From NCBI GenBank assembly GCA_002455255.1, contig DKKL01000048.1, positions 43,975 through 74,525 of the forward strand: a stretch of 30,551 nt of DNA, written 5' to 3'. The first letter of the stretch is position 1. Every line of letters starts with the position of its first letter. This stretch comes from Candidatus Tepidiaquacellales bacterium UBA6667. Its GTDB lineage: Bacteria > Bacteroidota > Ignavibacteria > Tepidaquicellales > Tepidaquicellaceae. Below are positions 7,471-16,404 of the stretch, in pieces. The translations under genes were made by a program, and so were the position numbers. Under the pieces are notes generated by a model. It had not been told where the DNA came from. It saw only the letters and a list, made by a program, of their open reading frames with translations, and made no database searches.

Positions 7471-8622
7471 ATGAAACTCTTTGAAGTTTATAACCAGATA
7501 AAAACAGAACCGGTAAGAGCAAAAGGTGTTTATTTGTATGACACAAAAGGCAGGAAATATCTTGATTTTTTTGGAGGTCATGCTGTCATTTCTATCGGAC
7601 ATTCACATCCTTTATTACGAAAAAATTTAACAAAACAATTAAGTAAAATAGCATTTTATTCAAATGCAGTATTCAATTCGCTTCAAGTTAAATTTGCAAA
7701 TAAATTAGGAAAGTTATCCGGCTATGATGATTACAGTCTTTTTTTATGTAATTCAGGTGCTGAAGCAAATGAAAATGCTATGAAGCTCGCATCATTTCAC
7801 AACGGTAAAAAAAAGATAATTGTTTTTTCAGGGTCATTTCATGGCAGAACATCCCTTGCACTTGCAGCTACAGATAATCCTATCATCAGATCTGAAATAA
7901 ATAAAACTGAAAATATTATATTTACTGAATTAAATGATAAAGAAAAGTTAAACAGCATATTCGCAAAGGAAGAAATCTCTGCAGTTATGATTGAAGGTAT
8001 TCAAGGTGTTGCCGGAATAAAATCTGCAGATGAAGATTTCTGGAATTTTTTAAAAAAAATTACAAAAGAAAATAATTCAATATTGATTGTTGATGAAATT
8101 CAATCGGGTTATGGACGAACAGGAAAGTTTTTCTCCCATTCATATTTTGACGTAAGACCTGATATTATTACCATAGCGAAAGGAATGGGAAATGGTTTCC
8201 CTATGGGTGCAGTTTTAATATCTCCTGATATAAATCCGAAAATTGAAATGCTCGGTTCAACTTTTGGAGGAGGGCATCTTGCTTGTGTTTCAGGGATTAC
8301 AGTGTTAGATGTTATTAAAAAAGAAAAATTGATGAAAAATGCCTATGAAGCAGGAAATTACATTTCAAAAAAAATTAAAGACTTTGAATTAATAAAAGAA
8401 ATTCGTGGCAAAGGTCTTATGATAGGAATCGAATTTCATTCAGACACGCAAAATATCAGAAACATATTATTGAATAAATATAAAATATTTACAGGAATTT
8501 CTTGGGATAAAAAAACTTTAAGAATTCTGCCTCCGTTAAATGTGAAAAAGTCGGATTTAAAATTATTTATAAATTCACTTGATAAAACTTTAAAATCTTG
8601 CACTCACTCCGATAGTAGGTAA
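7471..8622 (+). CDS. Class III aminotransferase, probable succinyl-DAP/acetylornithine aminotransferase
   Basis: A 383-residue fold-type I PLP enzyme of the ArgD/DapC type. Motifs: FGGHAVISIGHSHP, NSGAEANENAMKLA for PLP phosphate binding, SGSFHGRT, the IVDEIQSGYGRTG aspartate that contacts the PLP ring, and the Schiff-base lysine near 237 (ITIAKGMGNGFPMG). ArgD enzymes commonly act on both acetylornithine and succinyl-amino-ketopimelate. Here dapD and dapE point to the lysine role (DapC), though arginine synthesis could share it. I chose ATG 7471; a TTG at 7462 is also in frame and would add three residues. It is the only plus-strand gene of the cluster. Its last 33 bases overlap the convergent TonB-receptor gene. 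Confidence 0.88.
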   Translation: MKLFEVYNQIKTEPVRAKGVYLYDTKGRKYLDFFGGHAVISIGHSHPLLRKNLTKQLSKIAFYSNAVFNSLQVKFANKLGKLSGYDDYSLFLCNSGAEANENAMKLASFHNGKKKIIVFSGSFHGRTSLALAATDNPIIRSEINKTENIIFTELNDKEKLNSIFAKEEISAVMIEGIQGVAGIKSADEDFWNFLKKITKENNSILIVDEIQSGYGRTGKFFSHSYFDVRPDIITIAKGMGNGFPMGAVLISPDINPKIEMLGSTFGGGHLACVSGITVLDVIKKEKLMKNAYEAGNYISKKIKDFELIKEIRGKGLMIGIEFHSDTQNIRNILLNKYKIFTGISWDKKTLRILPPLNVKKSDLKLFINSLDKTLKSCTHSDSR

Positions 8623-11139
8623 TATTGGAATCATACCTACCGTATTATATTTTACCTCATAATTATTATCTAAATAAAAATCATAACCTAAAATATTTGT
8701 ACGGTTATATGCATTTATAACATCTATATAAAACGACCAGTCAGTTTCCCAAAATCTTGTGTAAGCGGTAAATCTTACATCAAGTCTGTGATAATCAGGC
8801 TTTTTATCAGTATATTTGTTTGCTTCTCCACCAAAATCTAAATCAAAAATTACACTTCTTGAAATGGGATTGATTACAAGACTGTCATTTACAATTCTTG
8901 GAGTTATACCGACAGGAAAAGTGAAGGGAAAATTAGTTGCATATTGCCATCTTGCACCAATTTCAAACCAGGAGTTTACTCTGTAATTTAAGACAATATT
9001 AAAAACATGTCTTTGATCAAATCTGAAAGGTTGTATAACATCATAACTCTTCCTGTCAGCATAAGAGAGTGAATAGTTTATCCATCCGTAAAATTTGGTT
9101 TTCGGACTCAGGTATTTTTTCTCAAGACTGATTTCAAATCCATAAGAATTTCCTGAACCAATATTTAGAGGAATTGGAGTTAGTGAGTCATAAGGCACTT
9201 TGTTTTGAGATCTAACCCAATTTTCCGGATTACTGATATAAGATGGATCAGTAATAGTCGGGTCAGCAAGATTAAATTCATATTTTTCAGAAGGTACTCT
9301 TTTCTGAACTATTAAATCATCAAATCTTTTAAAATATGATTCAAATTTTGCAAGCCATTCATTATTAATCCAACGCTCTAAACCTAAAACAAAATGAATA
9401 CTTCTTTCCGCATTCAATGTTTTTCCTATTTCAGGTGTTATATCAAAAAAAGTTTGACCATCAACAAGTTTTTCATATCCGGGTGATTGATAATAAATCC
9501 CGGTGGATGATCTGATTGTAGTAAGCGGGTCTATAATATATCCAAAATTAATTCTCGGTGAAAAATAAAATTTGTTTAACAAAGAATAATAATCCATTCT
9601 AAATGATGGCTGGTAAAAAAATCTTTTATTAATATCAAATCTCGTTTGAGCATATAAATTTGCTCTATAGTTATCATTTCCTGTCAGATTAAAATTTTCA
9701 AGAAGTGCCTGAGCATTTGGGAAAGTTCTTATTATTGCTTTAAACTGTTCATCCAAATCAAGTTTATATTCTAAATCAGTTCTGATAATGTCAAACCCGG
9801 CACCAAATTCAAATTTTCTGTTATTGTTGTCTAAATATTCTGATTTATTAGATATAGAATACTTTCTGAAAAAATATTTTGAATCAAAACTTAAACCTAA
9901 CAAAGCACCTATTTGTTTTAAACTGTCTCTTTGACCGGGAGATAAATTTTGTTTATCAATCAAAGGGTCTAAAATATCACCTTCAAATTCATTATCACCT
10001 GTATTTCTATACCAGCTTAATGTAGTTTTAGAAGCAAAACTATTACTTGGTAAAAATTGCCATGAAAACGATACCACATCGTTTTTAGTAACATCGTTCA
10101 CCTGCACACTGTCAGGAGTATTCCTGTCTTTACCCGGGACTATATCAACTGCATCTTTACTGAAAATTCCATTTACAAAAAATTTATGTTTTGCAAATGG
10201 ACCAAATGCCCATTTAAATTGCAAATCTTCAAAATTTGGAAATGATGAATCTTCCGTTATCAAGCCTGCTTTTCTTGCAAATGGACCAATTATTAAATCA
10301 TAATATGTTCTTCTTGTTGAAACAATCCAGGAACCGGGGATATTAAACGGATTTTGTCCTTCAAAGATTAAATTTGCATTTGCTATATTTATATTTGTTA
10401 AACCTTTGAAATTTTTTCCGGTTATGCCTTCCCTGTTCGTTACATCCAGAACAGCAGATAATCTATCGCCATATTTTGATGGAAATCCACCGGTAATAAG
10501 TGATATATCAGACAGAGTTTCAGGATTGAACATACTTACCAATCCATATAAACGATAAGGATTAAAAATTTCAACATCATCCATAATTATTAAATTCTGG
10601 TCTGGACCTGAACCGCGAATTATCAATTGAGAAGTAAAATCATTTGGCGCTGTTACTCCGGGAAGTGACCTGAGGGATCTTAAAACATCTTCTATTGCAC
10701 CGGGAAGAATTTTTACACCGGAAGGATTTATATTAAACAAACTCGTTCTTAAATCATCCTGAGATTGCCTTACATTTGCTTCAACTTTTATTTCTTCAGT
10801 TGTGAAATCTCTCCGAGTAAGAATTATAAATAACTGTTGAGAGTTTTCATTTGCCACTTCATATTCCGGAATTTCATATAAGTCAAAACCTGAATATTTA
10901 ATTGTTACACTGTAAAATCCGGGAGGTGATTGAAATTCAAACTCACCTTTATTGTTTGAATAAACTGATAAATCAAAATTTGAATTTTTTATTAAAATTT
11001 CCGCATTGCTCACAGGTATATCATTTTCAGTTTTAACAGTTCCTGTAATATTTATAATATTATTAGTTGAATCTAAATCAGTCTTAGCAATAAGTTCGCA
11101 TGCTGACGATAACAAGAGAAAGAATAGGATTAATTTCAT
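8590..11139 (-). CDS. TonB-dependent outer-membrane receptor with carboxypeptidase-regulatory-like domain
   Basis: An 849-residue protein. It has a signal peptide (about 1-18). A small beta-sandwich of the carboxypeptidase-regulatory-like type follows (about 28-105; ITGTVKTENDIPVSNAEILI...). The plug domain (about 125-240) includes EDVLRSLRSLPGV, IIRGSGPDQNLIIMDDVEIFNP and GGFPSKYGDRLSAVLDV. The rest is a long C-terminal beta-barrel ending in aromatic F (VSARF), the usual outer-membrane beta-signal. Such receptors import large or scarce ligands using TonB energy. No SusD partner or other clue to the ligand is nearby, so the substrate is unknown. The neighbouring ABC ATPase is on the same strand but need not be related. 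The 3' end overlaps the aminotransferase gene, tail to tail, by 33 bases. Confidence 0.9.
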   Translation of the reverse strand: MKLILFFLLLSSACELIAKTDLDSTNNIINITGTVKTENDIPVSNAEILIKNSNFDLSVYSNNKGEFEFQSPPGFYSVTIKYSGFDLYEIPEYEVANENSQQLFIILTRRDFTTEEIKVEANVRQSQDDLRTSLFNINPSGVKILPGAIEDVLRSLRSLPGVTAPNDFTSQLIIRGSGPDQNLIIMDDVEIFNPYRLYGLVSMFNPETLSDISLITGGFPSKYGDRLSAVLDVTNREGITGKNFKGLTNINIANANLIFEGQNPFNIPGSWIVSTRRTYYDLIIGPFARKAGLITEDSSFPNFEDLQFKWAFGPFAKHKFFVNGIFSKDAVDIVPGKDRNTPDSVQVNDVTKNDVVSFSWQFLPSNSFASKTTLSWYRNTGDNEFEGDILDPLIDKQNLSPGQRDSLKQIGALLGLSFDSKYFFRKYSISNKSEYLDNNNRKFEFGAGFDIIRTDLEYKLDLDEQFKAIIRTFPNAQALLENFNLTGNDNYRANLYAQTRFDINKRFFYQPSFRMDYYSLLNKFYFSPRINFGYIIDPLTTIRSSTGIYYQSPGYEKLVDGQTFFDITPEIGKTLNAERSIHFVLGLERWINNEWLAKFESYFKRFDDLIVQKRVPSEKYEFNLADPTITDPSYISNPENWVRSQNKVPYDSLTPIPLNIGSGNSYGFEISLEKKYLSPKTKFYGWINYSLSYADRKSYDVIQPFRFDQRHVFNIVLNYRVNSWFEIGARWQYATNFPFTFPVGITPRIVNDSLVINPISRSVIFDLDFGGEANKYTDKKPDYHRLDVRFTAYTRFWETDWSFYIDVINAYNRTNILGYDFYLDNNYEVKYNTVGMIPILPTIGVSARF

Positions 11140-11153
11140 ATAAATATGAAACG

Positions 11154-11187
11154 AAAAAAATCCTCATAGAGTTTCACATAATAGGAT
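11154..11187 (-). terminator. Weak intrinsic terminator after the ABC ATPase gene
   Basis: On the minus strand ATCCT (11187-11183) and AGGAT (11164-11160) can pair across an 18-base loop, followed by a run of T. The short stem and long loop make it weak. Its place in the 64-base gap between the ABC gene and the TonB-receptor gene fits. Confidence 0.35.
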
Positions 11188-11203
11188 GGTTTTAAATCGA
11201 ATT

Positions 11204-12196
11204 TTAGGCTGCTTTTTTAGAATTCGGGTAAGATTCCGGATATAACAGACATCTCACTTTATGATCATTCCCCTCAAGTTCAGGAGAAATTACTGAACAA
11301 TCCTGAAAAACTTTAGGACATCTTGGGTGGAAATAACATCCGCTTGGGACATTTGCAGGAGATGGTATATCTCCGGTTAAAATAATCCGAGCAGATTTTT
11401 TTTCCGGATCCGGAACTGGTACCGCAGAAAGAAGTGCTTTGGTATATGGATGTTTTGGGTTTTTATAAACCTCATCAACGTTTGATAGTTCTACAACTTT
11501 TCCGAGATACATTATACAAACATCATCTGAGATGTGTTCTACAACAGATAAATCATGAGATATAAATAAATAAGTTAAATTCATTTCTTTTTGAAGTTCA
11601 ATCAAAAGATTTAAAATTTGAGATTGAATTGATACATCAAGTGCTGAAACAGGTTCATCACAAACAATAAATTTAGGTTCGACTGACAAAGCTCTCGCAA
11701 TACCAATTCTTTGTCTTTGACCTCCGGAAAATTCGTGAGGATATCTTCTTGCATGAATTTTTCTTAATCCAACTTTTTCAAGAAGTTCTTCAACTTTTTT
11801 TTCAGCAGCAGCACCTTCGGCTATATCATGAAATTTCATTATTTCTGTTAACATACCGCCTACCGTGATTCTCGGATTTAGTGAAGAATAAGGATCTTGA
11901 AAAATTATCTGCATCTCTTTACGTATATTTTTCAATTCTGCCTCACTCATAGCAGTAATATCTTTTCCGTTAAAAATTACTTTTCCTGCAGTTGGTTCAA
12001 TCAATCTTAACAAACTTCTTCCAACTGTAGTCTTTCCACATCCGGATTCACCCACCAGCCCTAATGTTTTTCCTTTTTTGATATTAAAAGAAACATCATC
12101 CACAGCTTTTACATTTCCAACAGTTTTTGCAAATAATCCTTTTTTTATAGGGAAATATTTTTTCAGACCGGTAACTTCGAGAATGTGTTCAGACAT
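11204..12196 (-). CDS. Oligopeptide/dipeptide-type ABC transporter ATP-binding protein (DppF/OppF-like)
   Basis: A 330-residue ATPase. It shows Walker A GESGCGKTT, Q-loop IFQDPYSSLNPR, signature FSGGQRQRIGIARAL, Walker B FIVCDEPVSALD, and the switch histidine in LFISHDLSVVEH. The C-terminal extension (about 240-320; HPYTKALLSAVP, then PSGCYFHPRCP with conserved cysteines) is the oligopeptide-transporter C-terminal domain, which in some members carries an iron-sulfur cluster. The family works in the cytoplasm with a second ATPase (DppD/OppD), two permeases and a binding protein. None of these is in the window, so this is an orphan subunit whose partners must be elsewhere. Function as a peptide or nickel importer is inferred from family only. 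The DppF-type call is firm. Confidence 0.9.
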   Translation of the reverse strand: MSEHILEVTGLKKYFPIKKGLFAKTVGNVKAVDDVSFNIKKGKTLGLVGESGCGKTTVGRSLLRLIEPTAGKVIFNGKDITAMSEAELKNIRKEMQIIFQDPYSSLNPRITVGGMLTEIMKFHDIAEGAAAEKKVEELLEKVGLRKIHARRYPHEFSGGQRQRIGIARALSVEPKFIVCDEPVSALDVSIQSQILNLLIELQKEMNLTYLFISHDLSVVEHISDDVCIMYLGKVVELSNVDEVYKNPKHPYTKALLSAVPVPDPEKKSARIILTGDIPSPANVPSGCYFHPRCPKVFQDCSVISPELEGNDHKVRCLLYPESYPNSKKAA

Positions 12197-12248
12197 AATT
12201 TTTTTATAATTTAAAGCAATATAATATTAATATTTAAGAGATAAAATA

Positions 12249-12285
12249 AAAAAGTCCTTTCAGAAAACTGTAAGGACTTTTATCA
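12249..12285 (-). terminator. Intrinsic terminator after the T9SS cargo gene
   Basis: AAAAGTCCTT (12250-12259) pairs perfectly with AAGGACTTTT (12272-12281). After a T-T mismatch, CAG/CTG extends the stem to an AAAA loop. On the minus strand a T-rich run follows, 19 bases past the stop of the 12304-14553 gene. Confidence 0.85.
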
Positions 12286-12303
12286 TTTTAAAATTAAACA
12301 AAT

Positions 12304-14553
12304 TTATTTTATTAAGGTTAACTTTTTTATTTCCATAAAATCACCTGCAATCATTTTTGCAAAATACATTCCGCTTGCTAATCCTTTTCCGTCAAATTCT
12401 GAAGTATAATATCCCGCTTGTCTGTTTCCATCTATAAGAGTTGCTATTTCTTTACCGTTAATATCATAAATCTTCAGTGTTACTTTTGAATCAGTTGCAA
12501 GTTCAAAATTTATTTTAGTAGTAGGATTAAAAGGATTTGGATAATTTTGTGACAAACTGAATTTTGAAGGAGTTCCAACAATTACATCAGCTTCCATAAC
12601 GTAAAATTGAAAATTACCGTTATAGTCAACTTGTTTTAATCTGTAAGCATATTTTCCGGACGGAACATTTTTATCATTATATTTATATCTTATTATATTA
12701 TTCGAATTACCGGAACCGTTCACTGAACCAAGTTCTGTATAAACAGCGTTATATTTATTTATATTACCGACTAATTTAACTCTTTCAACTACAAAATGAG
12801 AATTATTTAATTCATGATTTGTTACCCAATCTAATATCACTTCATTTTTAATGGTGCTTGCGACAAACCCATCCAGTTCTACAGGTAATGGACTGTCAGA
12901 ATCAGCAATAGTAAACTTTGAAAATGAATTTGTATTTCTGGTGATACTTCTCGGATGTAAATTTAAAATGTTAGTAGTTCCTCCGATTTTTTCCCACATT
13001 TCACCCGCTAATTTCCAGACTTCAGCAGCTCCCATATTATTACCATTGTCAAAACCAGATGAAAAACTAAATGTAACATTTCTGCCGTTCAATGGTTCAA
13101 AATCTGAATTAATTTCCCAATTGGTAGCAATGCTTGAACTTGAACCGACAAATACCACTCCATCATATCCTGTAGTTCTTTTGATTGAAACATTTCCGAT
13201 GTTATCACTTCCTGAACTTAAAGTAACTCCTAAAAATTCGCTAAATCCTGCAGTTCCAATTTGTCTTGGTTGCATATAAGAAGTTCCAATAATCATCTTA
13301 TGAGGTTCTGATTCTATTAATTCAGATTCGGGAGTAAAAATAATCTTATTCGAACCTGTTAAAATTTTTGCTTGATTTGTTAATTCTAATTTTCCTGTAA
13401 CTGTTATATCACCTGATATGTTTACCTCTGAATTATTTATTGAAATATTATTATAAATTCCGGGACTGATAGTTTTGTTTTCTGAAATTGCTAAACTATT
13501 AGGTGCGAAAGTTAAACTTTTGAATGTTGTCTGATTAACAGAAGTTTTTAAAACTGAAAATTGAGAACTTGAGCCAGCATCAGTTATTTTAACAAATTTA
13601 TTAAAATTTAATTCTGATGTTATTGCATATATCACCGGAGAACTACCTGACCAGTCAACGGATATACTTCTCAACCCATTAGTTAATCCATTATTTAAAA
13701 TATATTTAAAAACCCAATTACCATTTTCGTTCACCCATTTTTGTATTCCACCACCTTCTGAAATTTTATTATTATCAGCGACGTAAATAATATTTTCTAA
13801 TTTATTGATAGAAAAATCAATTGGTGATTTATTCAACGCAACCGGAAAACCGGAGATTAAAGCAGAAGATTGTCCACTTGAAACCGGCAATCCGTTTCCT
13901 ACTTTGAAAATTCCACTGTATTGATTTGAAATTCCTGAAACGTAAATACTATTGTTAATAATTTTGATAATGCGAGTTTGTAATCCTGAATTTATAACAG
14001 GATTTGTAAATCCGTTTTCAATAATTGAAGTAAATTTTATTTCACCTGTTTTGGTTTTACCTGTTACTGACATCCAGAAATTTTTTCCTGCATCTGAAGT
14101 TAAAGAGTAAATATTATCAGTGTAGTCACGTTCATTTACAGAGAATGAAGTATTCACATTGCCAAAAATATCAATAATTCCAATTGTTTTCTTAACTTCA
14201 CTTAAATCTGAAACATTAGGAGTTCCGGCATTTGCATCATATCCGGAAATCAAAAGAAATTTACCGTCTGTAGAAGTAGAAATATATCCATTTCCGGAAT
14301 TAATTCCGTTTAAGGTTAGTCTTAGATTACTTCCGGATAATTTAGAAGGAAGTTCAATACTTCTGATTAAAATTCCATTTGTTGAATATTCATCAAGAAA
14401 CACTTTCGAAGCAGCATTTGATAATGGAATATTACTTGATGACTCTCCAATTCTAACTATAACAATATTACCGGGAGTGAACTGATAGGAATAAATTAAA
14501 TTAAAACCGGGAATTAAAAATAACGATAAAAAAAGTAAAATTCTAAATTTCAT
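12304..14553 (-). CDS. Secreted protein with type IX secretion C-terminal sorting domain
   Basis: A 749-residue protein of unknown activity. A signal peptide (about 1-22) leads to a region (about 25-350) of repeated short beta-rich segments that looks propeller-like, then beta-strand segments rich in Asn/Ser/Gly. A linker follows (PLPVELDGFVAS..., about 560), with a fibronectin-like stretch after it. The last about 80 residues begin SLSQNYPNPFNPTTKINFEL and end in GMYFAKMIAGDFMEIKKLTLIK. This is a type A T9SS sorting domain: it directs export through the outer membrane and is cleaved on the surface or during release. I see no catalytic motif, so it may be a structural or adhesive surface protein. 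It has its own terminator and looks monocistronic. The T9SS machinery itself is not in the window. Confidence 0.85.
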   Translation of the reverse strand: MKFRILLFLSLFLIPGFNLIYSYQFTPGNIVIVRIGESSSNIPLSNAASKVFLDEYSTNGILIRSIELPSKLSGSNLRLTLNGINSGNGYISTSTDGKFLLISGYDANAGTPNVSDLSEVKKTIGIIDIFGNVNTSFSVNERDYTDNIYSLTSDAGKNFWMSVTGKTKTGEIKFTSIIENGFTNPVINSGLQTRIIKIINNSIYVSGISNQYSGIFKVGNGLPVSSGQSSALISGFPVALNKSPIDFSINKLENIIYVADNNKISEGGGIQKWVNENGNWVFKYILNNGLTNGLRSISVDWSGSSPVIYAITSELNFNKFVKITDAGSSSQFSVLKTSVNQTTFKSLTFAPNSLAISENKTISPGIYNNISINNSEVNISGDITVTGKLELTNQAKILTGSNKIIFTPESELIESEPHKMIIGTSYMQPRQIGTAGFSEFLGVTLSSGSDNIGNVSIKRTTGYDGVVFVGSSSSIATNWEINSDFEPLNGRNVTFSFSSGFDNGNNMGAAEVWKLAGEMWEKIGGTTNILNLHPRSITRNTNSFSKFTIADSDSPLPVELDGFVASTIKNEVILDWVTNHELNNSHFVVERVKLVGNINKYNAVYTELGSVNGSGNSNNIIRYKYNDKNVPSGKYAYRLKQVDYNGNFQFYVMEADVIVGTPSKFSLSQNYPNPFNPTTKINFELATDSKVTLKIYDINGKEIATLIDGNRQAGYYTSEFDGKGLASGMYFAKMIAGDFMEIKKLTLIK

Positions 14554-14654
14554 ATATTTGAATAAATTTTATCAATAATATGGAAATTGTAATAATATAA
14601 ACTAACAGATTGTACTAAAAGTTAACAAAAAACTATACAAGTAGAAACATATTT

Positions 14655-15662
14655 TTATAGTTTGACGCTAAGTTTTATATTCTCTTTAAATGAGTAATAA
14701 AATCCTGTTGAAACTAATAATATAAAATTTATAAGATGAGTTAACGTGGCATAACTTAAGGCAGTTTCGTTATTTATTAAGAAGATTCCAATGAGAACAG
14801 TGGCACAAAAGAAATGAAAAGCACCGGCAGAATTTCCGGGTAAAGGTAGAACAAGGGTGAATGTAATAATAGTTAGTAATAAATTGGCATCTAACAGAGT
14901 TAAATCAATACCAAAAGCCCAAAAACTGATGTAAGTGGAAAAAACATAAGACATCCAAAGCAACAGTGTGAGTATAAAAATCATTACAAGCCCCGCAGGA
15001 TTTTTTATAAACAGAAATCCGTTGATGAGTGAGACAATAATTTTATCTACTTTATCTTTAATTTTTGCGGGAAGAATTTTTGAAGTAAGTCTGTTTATAA
15101 AATTTTCAAACCATTCTAATTTGAAAATTAAAATTACTGCTATAATAAGAAAAATTAAAATGATGATTGAAAGTATTACCGCATATTTTTCAAGATTATA
15201 TTCGGGAAATGCGGTAGAAATTTGTTCCTGAAAAAAGAATAGACAAAATCCGAATGAAGCAACAAGTGTAAGCATATCAAGAACACGTTCAACTATGATA
15301 GTGCCAAAGGTTGATGCTCTCGAAATATCTTCCATTTTAGCAAGTATTACAGGTCTCGAAATTTCACCTGATTTTGGAACAATACTGTTCATCATATAAC
15401 CTATCATCATTGTGGAAAAAAGATTATTGAAAGGAATATCTTTTTTGATTGGGTTAAGGAAATATCTCCATCTTAAAGCACGAAAAATGCCCCCAATATA
15501 TACACCAAGAAATGAACCAATTATAAGCCAGAGATAGTTTGTCTTTTTCATTTCTTCAATGAGTAAACCTAAATCTACATCTTTGAAAGCGAGATACATA
15601 AAAAAAACAGTGAGACCAAGGAAAAAAGAAAATTTTAATATTTGCTTTGACTTATCGGACAA
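14655..15662 (-). CDS. Flippase-like / lysylphosphatidylglycerol synthase TM-region family membrane protein
   Basis: A 335-residue inner-membrane protein with about eight hydrophobic segments and no soluble domain. The motifs GIFRALRWRYFL, MIGYMMNSIVPKSGEISRPVILAKMEDISRA, IVERVLDML and LPLPGNSAGAFHF match the UPF0104/LPG_synthase_TM family (the flippase domain of MprF). The aminoacyl-transferase domain of MprF is absent. Family members have been linked to lipid flipping or glycolipid assembly, but most are uncharacterised, so no substrate can be named. It is separated from lolA upstream by a strong terminator and from the T9SS gene downstream by 101 bases in which I see nothing. It is probably transcribed alone. 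Confidence 0.8.
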   Translation of the reverse strand: MSDKSKQILKFSFFLGLTVFFMYLAFKDVDLGLLIEEMKKTNYLWLIIGSFLGVYIGGIFRALRWRYFLNPIKKDIPFNNLFSTMMIGYMMNSIVPKSGEISRPVILAKMEDISRASTFGTIIVERVLDMLTLVASFGFCLFFFQEQISTAFPEYNLEKYAVILSIIILIFLIIAVILIFKLEWFENFINRLTSKILPAKIKDKVDKIIVSLINGFLFIKNPAGLVMIFILTLLLWMSYVFSTYISFWAFGIDLTLLDANLLLTIITFTLVLPLPGNSAGAFHFFCATVLIGIFLINNETALSYATLTHLINFILLVSTGFYYSFKENIKLSVKL

Positions 15663-15680
15663 TTAATTCAAAATGATAAT

Positions 15681-15715
15681 AAAAAAAGTTAAGTGCATAA
15701 TATCACTTAACTTTT
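15681..15715 (-). terminator. Intrinsic terminator after the lolA-like gene
   Basis: AAAAGTTAAGTG (15684-15695) and CACTTAACTTTT (15704-15715) form a perfect 12-bp stem with an eight-base loop. On the minus strand it continues into a T run. It lies 26 bases beyond the lolA stop. Confidence 0.85.
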
Positions 15716-15741
15716 AATTAAATTAAATTTAAAAAAAATTA

Positions 15742-16362
15742 TTATCTGAGATCTATTACTTCAACACCGGAAGGGGGACTAAAAGAAAACTTTGATGAAT
15801 TCAATCCGGGATTAAGATCAATACTACTGAGTGTATAAGTAGTCGTATTTTCAGAGCTTGTGATTGTAATTTTTCTGATTAGATAATCATTCTTATCAAT
15901 CCAGATTTTGGCAGATTTGATTGAACCTTTGCTTCTTGGATTTAATTTTAATACATAACAATCCAAAGAACCAACTTTTTCTTCATTTTCTAAATCAGAA
16001 TAAAATTCTTCAGGATAATTGAATAAAAATTTGTTCGGTGAGAAAGTATTTTTATCGTTTTTATAATTATCAATTACAACCTGATTTTTTTTAGGAGAGT
16101 ATGACCACGAAGTAACACCATCGGTTACTACGGTCTGCCCTTTTGTTTCTATTCTGTATTTATCTTTTTTTCCAATATATAAAGTACCGGAAGAACTGCT
16201 TGAATTTCCGGATCCTTTTACACTTGAGCTGAAAGTAGCTTTTGCATCGTTAATGTCTTTATAGACATCCTGTGTTTTCTTAATAATTTCCTGAGCATCT
16301 TGTGCCGAAACAGCAATAAACGGAATTATTAGAAAAATAAATATTAATTTTCTCATATACAA
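15742..16362 (-). CDS. lolA: LolA-like periplasmic lipoprotein carrier
   Basis: A 206-residue exported protein. Its signal peptide ends near FIAVSAQD; the start is either of two methionines (MYMRKL...). The mature part has the LolA/LolB-like half-barrel pattern: an opening helix (AQEIIKKTQDVYKDINDAKATFSSSV), a strand series with SGTLYIGKKDKYRIET and VVTDGVTSWSYSPKKNQV, and the late IWIDKNDYLIRKI strand. LolA shuttles lipoproteins released by LolCDE across the periplasm to the outer membrane. No LolCDE or LolB is visible here. The gene follows a DUF3108 gene by 42 bases and ends at a strong terminator, so the two are likely co-transcribed as an envelope pair. The family call is good. Lipoprotein as cargo is inferred. 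Confidence 0.82.
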   Translation of the reverse strand: MYMRKLIFIFLIIPFIAVSAQDAQEIIKKTQDVYKDINDAKATFSSSVKGSGNSSSSSGTLYIGKKDKYRIETKGQTVVTDGVTSWSYSPKKNQVVIDNYKNDKNTFSPNKFLFNYPEEFYSDLENEEKVGSLDCYVLKLNPRSKGSIKSAKIWIDKNDYLIRKITITSSENTTTYTLSSIDLNPGLNSSKFSFSPPSGVEVIDLR

Positions 16363-16404
16363 AAATCTGTAAATTTTAAATGATTTTCAATTTCATTAAT
16401 TTTC

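Noticed and set aside
12851..13279. 142-residue plus-strand ORF opposite the T9SS cargo gene
   Set aside because: It lies wholly within the sorting-domain protein gene on the other strand, shows no recognisable motif, and has composition expected of the antisense of Asn/Ser-rich coding DNA.
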